13,363 bases of DNA from an uncultured Gemmatimonadota bacterium (GTDB taxonomy: Bacteria; Gemmatimonadota; Gemmatimonadetes; Gemmatimonadales; GWC2-71-9), in the NCBI GenBank assembly GCA_946479805.1, contig CAMLHP010000047.1, forward strand, positions 1 to 13,363, in the 5' to 3' direction. Of the stretch, positions 1-7,466 are shown one piece after another. Below the pieces are notes generated by a model. That model did no database searches. It was not told where the DNA came from and saw nothing but the letters and a program-made list of their open reading frames with translations. How positions within the stretch are numbered: position 1 is the first letter of the stretch; every line of letters starts with the position of its first letter. A program made the translations under genes and the position numbers.

Positions 1-83
1 TCTGGGAACTGCTGCGCCAGCACCCGGCCATTCAGAGGGGCCTCAAGCGCGCAGGATTCACGGGTGGGTGGCTGGGGACATGA
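1..83 (+). CDS. 3' end of an upstream gene, product unknown (partial)
   Basis: The third forward frame is open from the left edge to a TGA at 81-83 and reads WELLRQHPAIQRGLKRAGFT and then six more residues. This looks like the end of a real protein rather than random frame. Its TGA overlaps the ATG at 80-82 (ATGA), the typical arrangement of translationally coupled genes, so it is probably the gene before the solute-binding protein in the same operon. The 26 visible residues are too few to name a family, and no domain can be claimed. The second frame is also open here, but that is just the upstream extension of the binding-protein gene. Confidence 0.5.
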   Translation, partial: WELLRQHPAIQRGLKRAGFTGGWLGT

Positions 84-1396
84 CGGCTCGACGGCAAGTC
101 GGCTGGACGGCGAGTCGGCTGGTCGCCCTGGCCGCCTTCGCAGTTGCCTGCGCCGGTCCGGCTGACGGCGAAGTCCACCTCCGCTTCTGGACAATGGGGC
201 GTGAGGGAGAGGTCGTGGCTCCGCTGGTGCGCGAGTTCGAGCGGCTCCATCCCGGGATCCGGGTCGACATCCAGCAGATGCCGTGGACCGCCGCACACGA
301 GAAGCTGTTGACGGCGCACGTAGGCGGCACCTCGCCCGACATCTCCCAGCTGGGAAACACCTGGATCTACGAGCTGGCGATGCTGGGTGCGATCCAGCCC
401 ATCGATTCGCTGCTCGGCCCCGAGTCACCCATCACAGCGGACGCATACTTCCCCGGCATCTGGGACACCAACTTCGTGGGGGATACGCTGTTCGGGGTGC
501 CATGGTACGTGGACACGCGGGTGCTGTTCTACCGCACCGACCTGCTGGAGCGGGCGGGAGTCGATTCGATGCCCGTCACCTGGGAGGCCTGGCGGGCGGC
601 GATGGTACGGATCCAGGAAGCGGCGGGGCCCAGGCAATGGGCCATCTTCCTCCCCACGAACGAGTGGATGCAGCCGGTCATCCTGGCGCTCCAGAACGGC
701 TCCACCATTACCGACTCGGCGGGGCGCCGGGGTGCCTTCACAGAGCCGGCGTTCAGCGAGGCATTCGACTTTTACGTGAGCCTGTTCGAGGACGACCTCG
801 CTCCTCCCATGGGCAACGCCGATGTAGCCAATGTCTGGCAGGAGTTTGCGCGCGGGACTTTCGCGATGTACATCACCGGCCCGTGGAACCTGGGCGAGTT
901 CCGGCGGCGGCTTCCCGACAGCCTGCAAGGCGTCTGGGCCACGGCGCCGCTGCCCGGCCCCGATGGCCCGGGCGAGTCGTTCGCGGGTGGCTCGAGCCTG
1001 GTGGTGTTCCGCAGCAGCGAACATCCGCGTGAGGCGCTGGCACTCATCGAGTTTCTCTCCCGGCCCGAGTCACAGGCGCGGTTCTTTCACCTGAGCGGGA
1101 ACCTGCCGCCCCGCCGGGACGCCTGGCAGGACTCGGCCCTCGCCGATGACCCCAAGGTGCGGGCCTTTCGCGAGCAGCTCGAGCGGCTCGCCTCTCCGCC
1201 ACACGTGCCAGAAATCGAGCTGATAGTGACCCGGGTGTACGAGCAGGCGGAGAGGGCCATCAGGGGCAATGTGCCGGCGCCCGTGGTGCTCCGAGCGCTC
1301 GACGCCCAGGTGGACCGGATTCTCGAGAAGCGGCGCTGGGTGCTGGACCAGCAAGCTGCCGCCGCTGCCGCAGCTGCGGTGGGGACTGTTCCGTGA
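80..1396 (+). CDS. ABC transporter sugar-binding lipoprotein (family 1 extracellular solute-binding protein)
   Basis: This is the extracytoplasmic receptor of a CUT1-type carbohydrate ABC importer. It captures the sugar and delivers it to the two permeases encoded next. With the ATG at 80 it is 438 residues, normal for the MalE/UgpB-like family. The N-terminus is basic (TARRQ), then hydrophobic, then a lipobox-like AVAC with Cys24, so lipid anchoring after cleavage is likely; the Ala at -3 makes the lipobox imperfect. The mature part opens with VHLRFWTMGREGE and has the family's 'REFERLHPGIRVDIQQ' pattern at about 51-66 and TSPDISQLGNTW at 84-95. The C-terminus ends in a run of alanines. A GTG at 68 is an alternative start, but the ATGA overlap with the upstream stop favours 80. 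The sugar cannot be read from the sequence; the adjacent glucosidase suggests a glycoside or short oligosaccharide. Confidence 0.9.
   Translation: MTARRQVGWTASRLVALAAFAVACAGPADGEVHLRFWTMGREGEVVAPLVREFERLHPGIRVDIQQMPWTAAHEKLLTAHVGGTSPDISQLGNTWIYELAMLGAIQPIDSLLGPESPITADAYFPGIWDTNFVGDTLFGVPWYVDTRVLFYRTDLLERAGVDSMPVTWEAWRAAMVRIQEAAGPRQWAIFLPTNEWMQPVILALQNGSTITDSAGRRGAFTEPAFSEAFDFYVSLFEDDLAPPMGNADVANVWQEFARGTFAMYITGPWNLGEFRRRLPDSLQGVWATAPLPGPDGPGESFAGGSSLVVFRSSEHPREALALIEFLSRPESQARFFHLSGNLPPRRDAWQDSALADDPKVRAFREQLERLASPPHVPEIELIVTRVYEQAERAIRGNVPAPVVLRALDAQVDRILEKRRWVLDQQAAAAAAAAVGTVP
90..121 (+). repeat. 16-bp tandem duplication in the signal-peptide region
   Basis: Two adjacent 16-base units (GACGGCAAGTCGGCTG at 90-105 and GACGGCGAGTCGGCTG at 106-121) differ at one base. 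A related stretch, GACGGCGAAGTC, recurs at 164-175. Sixteen is not a multiple of three, so the same unit is read in two frames: RQVGW in the first copy and TASRL in the second. It lies in the codons for the n-region of the lipoprotein signal. Confidence 0.75.
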
Positions 1397-2277
1397 GCGC
1401 GGAAGGCCGCCAGGCGCGGGCGGCCCGCTGGTTCGTGACGCCGGCCCTGGGGCTCATAGGTGTGTTCTTCGCGCTGCCGGTTCTGGCCGCGTTTATCCTC
1501 AGCCTCACCGACTTCGACATCTACGCCATTGCCGATGCGTCCAATGTGCGATTCGTCGGCTTCGACAACTACGTCGAGCTGGGCAGGAACCCGCTCTTCT
1601 GGGCCGCGCTCAGGAACACGTTCTACTTCGTGCTGGTGGGAGGCCCGCTCTCGGTGGTCGTGTCGCTGGGCGCCGCGCTGCTGGTGAACGCCCGGCTGGC
1701 CCGGTGGAAGAGCTTCTTCCGCACGGCGTACTTCGCACCAGTCGTCACCACACTGGTCGCCGTGGCGCTGGTGTGGCGCTACCTGTATCACCCCACCTAC
1801 GGCCCCATCAACTACATCCTCGGCAAGGTGGGCATCGGGCCGATCGACTGGCTGGGTGATCCGGCGTGGGCCATGCCGGCCATCATCATCCTCGCGGTGT
1901 GGAAGAACTTCGGCTACAACATGCTGATTTTCATCGCGGGGCTGCAGAACATCCCGGATGACTTGTATGACGCCGCCGACCTGGACGGCGCCAACTGGTG
2001 GCACCGCTTCCGCCATGTGACGTTGCCAATGCTGGGGCCGACATTCCTGTTCGTGGGAGTGGTGACGATGATCGGCTATTTCCAGCTCTTCGCCGAGCCG
2101 TACGTCATGACCCAGGGCGGGCCGCTCAAGAGCACCCTCAGTGTGGTGCTGCTGATGTACGAGGAGGGCTTCCGCTGGTGGCGGATAGGCAACGCGGCCG
2201 CCATCGCCTTCGTGCTGTTCGTCATCATGCTGGCGCTGACATTGCTCCAGTTCCGGCTCCGGCCGCGGGAGGATTGA
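1393..2277 (+). CDS. Sugar ABC transporter permease (MalF/UgpA type)
   Basis: This is one of the two membrane-spanning subunits of the importer. The 294 residues match the usual length for CUT1 permeases of the MalF/UgpA/LacF group. A first hydrophobic helix lies at about 15-38 (PALGLIGVFFALPVLAAF), followed by helices near 75-98, 112-130, 160-184, 213-235 and 265-286. The cytoplasmic EAA loop that docks on the ATPase is clear at 193-212: DAADLDGANWWHRFRHVTLP, with the conserved Gly in DGA. The GTG start overlaps the stop of the binding-protein gene (GTGA at 1393-1396), so the two are translationally coupled. The next permease begins on the base after its stop. No promoter of its own is visible. 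Confidence 0.93.
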   Translation: MSAEGRQARAARWFVTPALGLIGVFFALPVLAAFILSLTDFDIYAIADASNVRFVGFDNYVELGRNPLFWAALRNTFYFVLVGGPLSVVVSLGAALLVNARLARWKSFFRTAYFAPVVTTLVAVALVWRYLYHPTYGPINYILGKVGIGPIDWLGDPAWAMPAIIILAVWKNFGYNMLIFIAGLQNIPDDLYDAADLDGANWWHRFRHVTLPMLGPTFLFVGVVTMIGYFQLFAEPYVMTQGGPLKSTLSVVLLMYEEGFRWWRIGNAAAIAFVLFVIMLALTLLQFRLRPRED

Positions 2278-3093
2278 GTGAAGCCGCGCTCGTTCCTGCT
2301 GCATGCGGTGCTGGTGCTGGGCGCCCTGCTGGCGCTCGGGCCCCTCCTCTGGATGGTGTCGGCCAGCTTCATGCACGACGGCCAGGCCACGTCGCTGCCG
2401 CCCGAGGTGCTGCCCAGCCCCGCGACGCTGGACCAGTACTCCACGCTGTTCTCCCGGCTCTCGATGGGCCGCTACTTCCTCAACAGCGTCATTGTCGCGG
2501 TGCTGGTCACCACTGCCTCGCTGCTCATCAACTCACTCGCCGGTTATGCCTTCGCCAAGCTCCGGTTCCGGGGCCGCGACCGTCTGTTCAGCGCGCTGCT
2601 CGCGCTGCTGGTGATCCCGGCCCAGATCACCATGCTGCCGCTTTTCCTCATGCTGCGGGAGCTGGGACTGATCAACACTTACCTCGGTGTGGCGATCCCG
2701 GGCCTCGCCAGCGTGTTTGGCATATTCCTGATCCGGCAGTACGCGCTGAGCATTCCAGACGAACTGCTCGACGCCGCCCGGATGGACGGCGCGGGCGAAT
2801 TCCGGATCTACTGGTCGGTGGTGCTGCCGGTGCTGCTGCCGATCCTGGTGACGCTGGGCATCTTCACCTTCATGGCCACATGGAACGATTTCCTGTGGCC
2901 CCTGATCGTGCTGAGCGACGACAGCCGTTACACCCTGCCGGTGGCCCTGGCCAACCTCTCGGGAGAGCACGTCCAGGACATCGAGCTCATGATGGCTGGC
3001 GCGGTGGTCACGGTGCTGCCGGTGATGCTGGTGTTCCTCTTCCTGCAGCGGTACTACCTGAGGGGCATCATGCTGGGGAGCGTCAAGGGATGA
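2278..3093 (+). CDS. Sugar ABC transporter permease (MalG/UgpE type)
   Basis: This is the second permease of the carbohydrate importer, 271 residues, normal for the MalG/UgpE group. It has an N-terminal helix at about 7-28, a short periplasmic segment with LPSPATLDQYSTLF, and then five further hydrophobic stretches (about 70-92, 104-124, 136-152, 183-205 and 236-256). The EAA docking loop is at 161-184, with DELLDAARMDGAGEF and ending VLP. The GTG start follows directly on the upstream stop and has a good ribosome binding site, GGGAGG at 2267-2272, five bases before the start and inside the end of the preceding gene. It ends 5 bases before the stop of the opposing glucosidase gene, so no room is left for a separate terminator. 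Confidence 0.93.
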   Translation: MKPRSFLLHAVLVLGALLALGPLLWMVSASFMHDGQATSLPPEVLPSPATLDQYSTLFSRLSMGRYFLNSVIVAVLVTTASLLINSLAGYAFAKLRFRGRDRLFSALLALLVIPAQITMLPLFLMLRELGLINTYLGVAIPGLASVFGIFLIRQYALSIPDELLDAARMDGAGEFRIYWSVVLPVLLPILVTLGIFTFMATWNDFLWPLIVLSDDSRYTLPVALANLSGEHVQDIELMMAGAVVTVLPVMLVFLFLQRYYLRGIMLGSVKG

Positions 3094-3098
3094 CGGGT

Positions 3099-4448
3099 TC
3101 AGCCCAACGCGCGGCCATTGGTGCGGATGACTTCGGCATAGAAGCGGGCGCTGGCCTTGGGCGTCCGGCGCAGGTTGGTGTAGTCCACATGGACAATTCC
3201 AAACCGCTTGGCGTAGCCCAGGCTCCACTCGAAGTTGTCGAGCAGGGACCAGGCGCAGTAACCCCGGAGGTTGACTCCCTGCTGCATGGCGTCGTGTGCC
3301 GCCCTGAGGTGGGTGCGGTAATAGTCCACCCGGAGCGGGTCATCCAGGATGTCACCCTCCGCAGAGGGAGGGTCGGGAAAGGCGGCGCCGTTTTCCGTTA
3401 TGTAGAGCGGCAGGCGGCCGTAGCGTTCGGTCACCCAGAGGAGCACCCGGGTGAGTGACTCGGGGTGGACTTCCCAGCCGGTTTCGGTGTAGAGGGCACC
3501 GGGCTGCTTCACGTTGCTGGCGCGCACCGGCCAGGCATCGGCGTCGTGGTGCGTCACGCCGCGGGTGTAGTAGTTGATGCCCAGGAAGTCGAGTGGCTGG
3601 CGGATGAGAGCGAAGTCGGCGGGTGAATGCTCGGGCCATGCGTCGCCGAAGATCTCGCGCAGTTCGTCGGGGTAGCTGCCGAGAAACACCGGATCGAGGT
3701 ACTGCCGGTTCATGTAGGCGTCGGCGCGCTGGACCGCTGCGAGGTCTTCAGCCGAGCCGGACGCGGGATACTTGGGCTCGAGGTTCACCACCAGGCCGGC
3801 CTGGCGCGCGCCACCGGCCCGCAGCGCCTGGACGCCGGTGCCGTGGGCCCGGAGCAGGTTATGGGTGGCAATCGGTGCTTCGTAGATATTGGTGTGGCCC
3901 GGCGCGAGGGCGCCATGGAGATAGCCACCGTCGGTAATGACCCAGGGCTCGTTGAGCGTGGCCCACGCGGCAACGCGGTCGCCCAGTGCCTTGACGGCAA
4001 CGCCGGCGTACTCGGCAAACCAGTCGGCAATGTCGCGGTTGAGCCAGCCGCCCCGGTCGTCGAGCGCTGCAGGAAGGTCCCAATGGTAGAGCGTCGCCAG
4101 CGGCGTGATTCCGGCTTCAAGCAGGGCATCGACCAGCCGGTCGTAGAAGGCGATGCCCCCGGGGTTGGACCGGCCGGTGCCTTCTGGCAGAAGCCGGCTC
4201 CATGAAAGGCTGAAGCGATAGGCGTTGAGGCCCAGCGACTTCATCAGCCCCACGTCGTCGAGGTAGCGATTGTAATGGTCGCAGGCGATGTCGCCGGTCT
4301 CGCCCCGAGCGGTGCGGCCCGGCGTATGGGCAAAGCGATGCCAGATGCTGGGCCCCGCGCCGTCGGCGAGGGGTGAGCCCTCGATCTGGTATGCGGCGGT
4401 TGCGGTGCCCCAGAGGAAGCCGGCGGGAAACTCGAAGTTGGAATTCAC
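3099..4448 (-). CDS. GH1 family beta-glucosidase
   Basis: This retaining glycoside hydrolase of family 1 removes terminal beta-linked glucose (or related sugars) from cellobiose-like or aryl glycosides. It has no signal peptide, so it acts in the cytoplasm. At 449 residues it is full length. Visible signatures: the N-terminal block FEFPAGFLWGTATAAYQIEG at 5-24; the acid/base glutamate E167 in TLNEP (164-168); NYY at 292-294; the nucleophile E352 in ITENG (350-354); and the aglycone-side WSLLDNFEW block at 400-408. The start is GTG; a TGA lies in the same frame two codons upstream (4454-4452), so no earlier start is possible. No Shine-Dalgarno site is seen. The gene is reversed relative to the transporter genes around it, with 5 bases to the permease and 15 bases to the ATPase. 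It probably hydrolyses what the transporter brings in; substrate preference is not readable. Confidence 0.95.
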   Translation of the reverse strand: MNSNFEFPAGFLWGTATAAYQIEGSPLADGAGPSIWHRFAHTPGRTARGETGDIACDHYNRYLDDVGLMKSLGLNAYRFSLSWSRLLPEGTGRSNPGGIAFYDRLVDALLEAGITPLATLYHWDLPAALDDRGGWLNRDIADWFAEYAGVAVKALGDRVAAWATLNEPWVITDGGYLHGALAPGHTNIYEAPIATHNLLRAHGTGVQALRAGGARQAGLVVNLEPKYPASGSAEDLAAVQRADAYMNRQYLDPVFLGSYPDELREIFGDAWPEHSPADFALIRQPLDFLGINYYTRGVTHHDADAWPVRASNVKQPGALYTETGWEVHPESLTRVLLWVTERYGRLPLYITENGAAFPDPPSAEGDILDDPLRVDYYRTHLRAAHDAMQQGVNLRGYCAWSLLDNFEWSLGYAKRFGIVHVDYTNLRRTPKASARFYAEVIRTNGRALG

Positions 4449-4463
4449 TGGTCAGGAAAGCCC

Positions 4464-5573
4464 ATGGCAAGCGTGTCGCTCCAGCAAGTGCGCAAAATAT
4501 ACCCCGACCGCGCCCAGGACCACGTCGCGGTGCACGGACTGGACCTGGACATCGCCGACGGCGAGTTCCTGGTGCTGGTCGGGCCGTCGGGCTGCGGCAA
4601 GAGCACCACGCTCAGGATGATTGCCGGGCTGGAGAGCATAACGTCCGGCAGGCTGGTGATTGGGGACCGGCTGGCCAACGACATCCCGTCACGCGACCGC
4701 GACATCGCCATGGTTTTCCAGAGCTACGCGCTGTATCCCCACATGACTGTGCGCCAGAACCTGGCTTTCGCGCTCAAGCTCAGGAAGCTGCCGGAAGCTG
4801 ACATCACCCGCCGGGTGAATGAGGCCGCGGCAGCGCTCGGCCTGGACCGGATGCTGGACCGCAAGCCGAAGCAGTTGTCGGGTGGCGAGCGCCAGCGGGT
4901 TGCGCTGGGCCGGGCCATAGTGCGGCAGCCCCAGGTGTTCCTGTTCGACGAGCCGCTCTCGAACCTCGACGCCAAGCTCAGGGTCCACATGCGCCGCGAG
5001 ATCGGCCGGCTGCACCGGGAGCTGGGGACCACAATGATCTACGTGACCCACGACCAGGTCGAGGCGATGACCCTGGGCGACCGGATCGCGGTGATGTCGG
5101 CCGGGCACCTGCAGCAAGTGGACACTCCCATGGGGCTGTACGAGCGGCCGGCCAACCTCTTCGTGGCGGGGTTCATCGGCAGTCCCCCCATGAACCTCAT
5201 CTCGGGGATGGTGGAAGTTGGTCAGGGCGGTCGGGTGTTCCGGAGCGCCAATGGGGACGTGGCCCTGCCGCTGGCTGATTCCTCCGGGATCCCTTCGGGC
5301 ACCGCTGTCACGCTCGGGCTCCGGCCAGAGGCGCTGGCTCTTGAGGGTGCGGACGCTCCGATTCAGGGTCGGGTGGACCTGGTGGAGCCGTTGGGGAGCG
5401 AGACCCTGGTTCATGTCGACGTGGGGCAAGCCACGCTGGTGGCACGATTTGCTGGAGACGTGCCGCCCAAGGCCGGCGATGCCGCAGGTCTGGAACCGGA
5501 CCTGGGGGGGGCCCACTGGTTCGGCGAGGACGGCCGGCGCGTCGGCGGGGGCCCCGAGCCGGGGGAGAGCTAG
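4464..5573 (+). CDS. Sugar ABC transporter ATP-binding protein (MsmX/UgpC/MalK type)
   Basis: This ATPase would power the CUT1 importer; one ATPase of this type often serves several sugar permease pairs. It has 369 residues: a nucleotide-binding domain to about 235, then a regulatory OB/TOBE region. Visible motifs: Walker A GPSGCGKST at 40-48, Q-loop Gln86 (VFQSYALYPHMTV), signature LSGGERQ at 138-144, Walker B FLFDEP at 159-164, D-loop SNLD at 166-169 and switch His196 (VTHDQ). The TOBE part includes LGLRPEAL and ends in the AHWFGEDGRR block typical of the family, plus a glycine-rich tail. The ATG is well supported by AGGAAAG at 4454-4460. It is 15 bases from, and divergent to, the glucosidase start, so any promoter must lie within the start of that gene. 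A run of eight G at 5504-5511 could cause sequencing error or slippage, but the frame after it still fits the family. Confidence 0.95.
   Translation: MASVSLQQVRKIYPDRAQDHVAVHGLDLDIADGEFLVLVGPSGCGKSTTLRMIAGLESITSGRLVIGDRLANDIPSRDRDIAMVFQSYALYPHMTVRQNLAFALKLRKLPEADITRRVNEAAAALGLDRMLDRKPKQLSGGERQRVALGRAIVRQPQVFLFDEPLSNLDAKLRVHMRREIGRLHRELGTTMIYVTHDQVEAMTLGDRIAVMSAGHLQQVDTPMGLYERPANLFVAGFIGSPPMNLISGMVEVGQGGRVFRSANGDVALPLADSSGIPSGTAVTLGLRPEALALEGADAPIQGRVDLVEPLGSETLVHVDVGQATLVARFAGDVPPKAGDAAGLEPDLGGAHWFGEDGRRVGGGPEPGES
4496..4501 (-). promoter_or_regulatory. Candidate -10 element for the beta-glucosidase gene
   Basis: On the minus strand the sequence reads TATATT here, inside a short AT-rich island (GGTATATTTTGC) in otherwise GC-rich coding DNA. 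It lies about 48 bases upstream of the glucosidase GTG, a suitable distance for a -10 box with a leader of roughly 40 bases. It sits within codons 11-13 of the divergent ATPase gene and uses AAA and ATA, codons unusual in this window. No good -35 hexamer is seen 16-18 bases upstream, so this is suggestive only. Confidence 0.3.
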
Positions 5574-5599
5574 ACGGAACGTCCAACCCGGGCTAGATT
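5571..5599 (+). promoter_or_regulatory. Candidate promoter for rpsA
   Basis: TAGACG (5571-5576) and TAGATT (5594-5599) are separated by exactly 17 bases. The first is one base from TTGACG. The second matches three of six positions of TATAAT, including T1, A2 and T6. The -35-like box contains the TAG stop codon of the ATPase gene. Transcription would begin near 5606, giving an S1 leader of about 95 bases. S1 genes are highly expressed and need their own promoter, and this is the most AT-rich spot in the gap. Other alignments are possible. Confidence 0.4.
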
Positions 5600-5661
5600 T
5601 ACAGGCTTCCCCGGCATCCGGCCTGGGACCGCCCGATCCTGGGGCTTCACCTCCTCCCGCG

Positions 5662-5676
5662 GCAGCCCCTGGCTGC
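5662..5676 (+). other. Small hairpin in the rpsA leader
   Basis: GCAGCC (5662-5667) and GGCTGC (5671-5676) form a perfect 6-bp stem with a CCT loop, ending 23 bases before the rpsA ATG. No T-run follows, so it is not a classic terminator. In E. coli the rpsA leader is structured, lacks a strong Shine-Dalgarno site and is used by S1 for autogenous control; that a similar control exists here is inference. A 6-bp GC stem is common by chance in DNA this GC-rich. Confidence 0.3.
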
Positions 5677-5699
5677 GGCAACACGAGTGAACATCCTGC

Positions 5700-7466
5700 A
5701 TGCCTGAACAGGTCACCCCCGAGCTCGACAAGTTCATCCCCGCCACCGGTCTCAAGGTTCGCTCCGACCTCTACGACGAGGACTACTCGGACGCTGAATA
5801 CGACGAGATGCTCTCGATGTACGAGGGCACCATGTCGCAGATCGTGGAAGGCGAGATCGTAAAGTCGAAGGTCCTCCGCATCACCGACAACGCCGTCATC
5901 CTCGACGTCGGCTTCAAGTCCGAGGGCTCCGTGCCGCTCGACGAGTTCAAGGAGCCGGGCGAACTCAAGGTGGGCGATGAGGTCGAAGTGTTCCTCGAGC
6001 ACCTCGAGGACCACGAGGGCGCGGTCGTGCTCTCGAAGAAGAAGGCCGACTTCATGCGGGTCTGGGAGAAGATCCGCGTCGCCCACGAGAGCGACGAGCC
6101 GGTCGAAGGCACCCTGACCAAGAAGATCAAGGGCGGTGTGGTGGTGAACCTCATGGGCGTGGATGCGTTCCTGCCCGGTTCCCAGATCGCGCTCCGCCGG
6201 GTGCCCAACATCGACGAGCTGCTGGGCCAGACCTACGAGTTCAAGATCATCAAGCTCAACAAGCGCCGGCGGAACATCGTCGTCTCGCGCCGGGTGATCC
6301 TCGAGAACGAGCGGGCCCACAAGCGCGAGCACCTGATGAAGGAGCTCGAGACCGGCCAGGTCCGGAAGGGCGTGGTCAAGAACATCACCGACTTCGGCGC
6401 CTTCATCGACCTGGGCGGCGTGGACGGACTGCTCCACATCACCGACATGTCCTACGGACGGGTCTCCCATCCGAGCGAGATGGTCGCCATCGGGCAGGAA
6501 GTCGAGGTCAAGATCCTCGACATCGACTGGCAGCGGGAACGGATCTCGCTGGGCATGAAGCAGCTGCAGGACTACCCGTGGAAGGACGTGGCGGCCAAGT
6601 ATCCGGTCGGCACCCGGGTCCAGGGCAAGGTGGTCTCGATCACCAACTACGGCGCGTTCGTCGAGCTGGAGCCGGGCATCGAGGGCCTGGTCCACATCAG
6701 CGAGATGAGCTGGACCCGCAACGTCCGTCACCCGTCCAAGATCGTCTCCATCGGCGAGACCATCGAGGCCGTGGTGCTCAAGGTCGACGAAGGCGACGAG
6801 AAGATCTCGCTCGGCATGAAGCAGACCGAGCAGGACCCCTGGATGGTGCTGCCGCTCAAGTACCCGGTGGGCACCCGGATCCAGGGCAAGGTCCGGAACC
6901 TCACCAGCTTCGGCGCCTTCGTCGAGATAGAGCCCGGCATCGACGGCCTGATCCACATCAGCGACATGTCGTGGACCAAGCGGGTGCAGCACCCGTCCGA
7001 GGTCGTCAAGAAGGGCGACGGGGTCGAGGTACTGATCCTCAACATCGACGCCGACAACAAGCGCATCAGCCTGGGCCTCAAGCAGGCGCAGGAAGATCCG
7101 TGGCTCAAGATCGGCGAGACCTATCCCATCGGGCTCGAGCTCCGGGGGACGGTGCTCCGGATCATGGACAAGGGCCTTGTGGTCGATGTCGGCAACGACA
7201 TCGAGGGCTTCGTGCCGGTCTCCCAACTGGGCAAGCCGGACATCGAGAACCCGGCCGACGCGGCCCAGGAAGGCCAGCCGGTTGACCTCAGCGTGATCGA
7301 GGTTGATCCCATTCACCACCGCATCGTGCTGGCGGTGGTCGGCTATCCCGACATCCCCTTCGAGCCGCTGCCCAAGCGGGAAATCCCGGCGGATGAAGAT
7401 GACACCGAGCCAGACTCTGAATCCGAGTCGGCCACCGAGAGTGAGGAGTCGGGAGTGGAGAGTTGA
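5700..7466 (+). CDS. rpsA: 30S ribosomal protein S1
   Basis: Ribosomal protein S1 binds mRNA on the 30S subunit and helps start translation, especially on messages with weak ribosome binding sites. The 588 residues carry six S1 (OB-fold) repeats at about 48-115, 133-198, 219-287, 304-374, 391-461 and 478-547. Repeats 3 to 5 are the canonical RNA-binding type (ITDFGAFIDLGGVDGLLHI; NYGAFVELEPGIEGLVHIS; SFGAFVEIEPGIDGLIHIS), while 1, 2 and 6 are more divergent, as in the family. Repeats 4 and 5 are also close at DNA level. A Ser/Glu/Asp-rich tail at 561-588 follows, and its last codons lie in the heptamer array. Codons are strongly biased to C/G endings. A TGA at 5688-5690 is in frame upstream, so the ATG at 5700 is the first possible start. 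No real Shine-Dalgarno site precedes it. It stands alone between the sugar locus and the carboxylase cluster. Confidence 0.97.
   Translation: MPEQVTPELDKFIPATGLKVRSDLYDEDYSDAEYDEMLSMYEGTMSQIVEGEIVKSKVLRITDNAVILDVGFKSEGSVPLDEFKEPGELKVGDEVEVFLEHLEDHEGAVVLSKKKADFMRVWEKIRVAHESDEPVEGTLTKKIKGGVVVNLMGVDAFLPGSQIALRRVPNIDELLGQTYEFKIIKLNKRRRNIVVSRRVILENERAHKREHLMKELETGQVRKGVVKNITDFGAFIDLGGVDGLLHITDMSYGRVSHPSEMVAIGQEVEVKILDIDWQRERISLGMKQLQDYPWKDVAAKYPVGTRVQGKVVSITNYGAFVELEPGIEGLVHISEMSWTRNVRHPSKIVSIGETIEAVVLKVDEGDEKISLGMKQTEQDPWMVLPLKYPVGTRIQGKVRNLTSFGAFVEIEPGIDGLIHISDMSWTKRVQHPSEVVKKGDGVEVLILNIDADNKRISLGLKQAQEDPWLKIGETYPIGLELRGTVLRIMDKGLVVDVGNDIEGFVPVSQLGKPDIENPADAAQEGQPVDLSVIEVDPIHHRIVLAVVGYPDIPFEPLPKREIPADEDDTEPDSESESATESEESGVES

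Noticed and set aside
1087..2376. 429-codon open frame on the minus strand across the binding protein and first permease
   Set aside because: It is a shadow of the real plus-strand genes, rich in His/Gln/Glu/Arg repeats, with no recognisable domain.
3354..3373. 7-bp inverted repeat ACCCTCC/GGAGGGT inside the glucosidase gene
   Set aside because: It lies in conserved-length coding DNA with no T-run and no gene boundary nearby; GC-rich stems this short occur by chance.
1998..3458. 486-codon open frame on the plus strand overlapping both permeases and the glucosidase
   Set aside because: It is in another frame of two clear permeases, and its Ala/Arg/Pro/Gly-rich composition is typical of an out-of-frame reading in GC-rich DNA.
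5504..5511. Run of eight G near the ATPase 3' end as a possible frameshift
   Set aside because: The frame after the run still encodes the family-typical HWFGEDGRR end, so the present reading is consistent; only the glycine-rich last residues are uncertain.
6604..6984. Direct DNA repeat of about 117 bp at 264-base spacing inside rpsA
   Set aside because: These are S1 domains 4 and 5, explained by the known repeat structure of the protein family and shared codon bias.
4689..7319. 876-codon open frame on the minus strand across the ATPase and rpsA genes
   Set aside because: It lies opposite two certain genes, and its protein is low-complexity (His/Asp/Leu/Val-rich), as expected from the complement of strongly biased GC-rich codons. 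No domain is recognisable.
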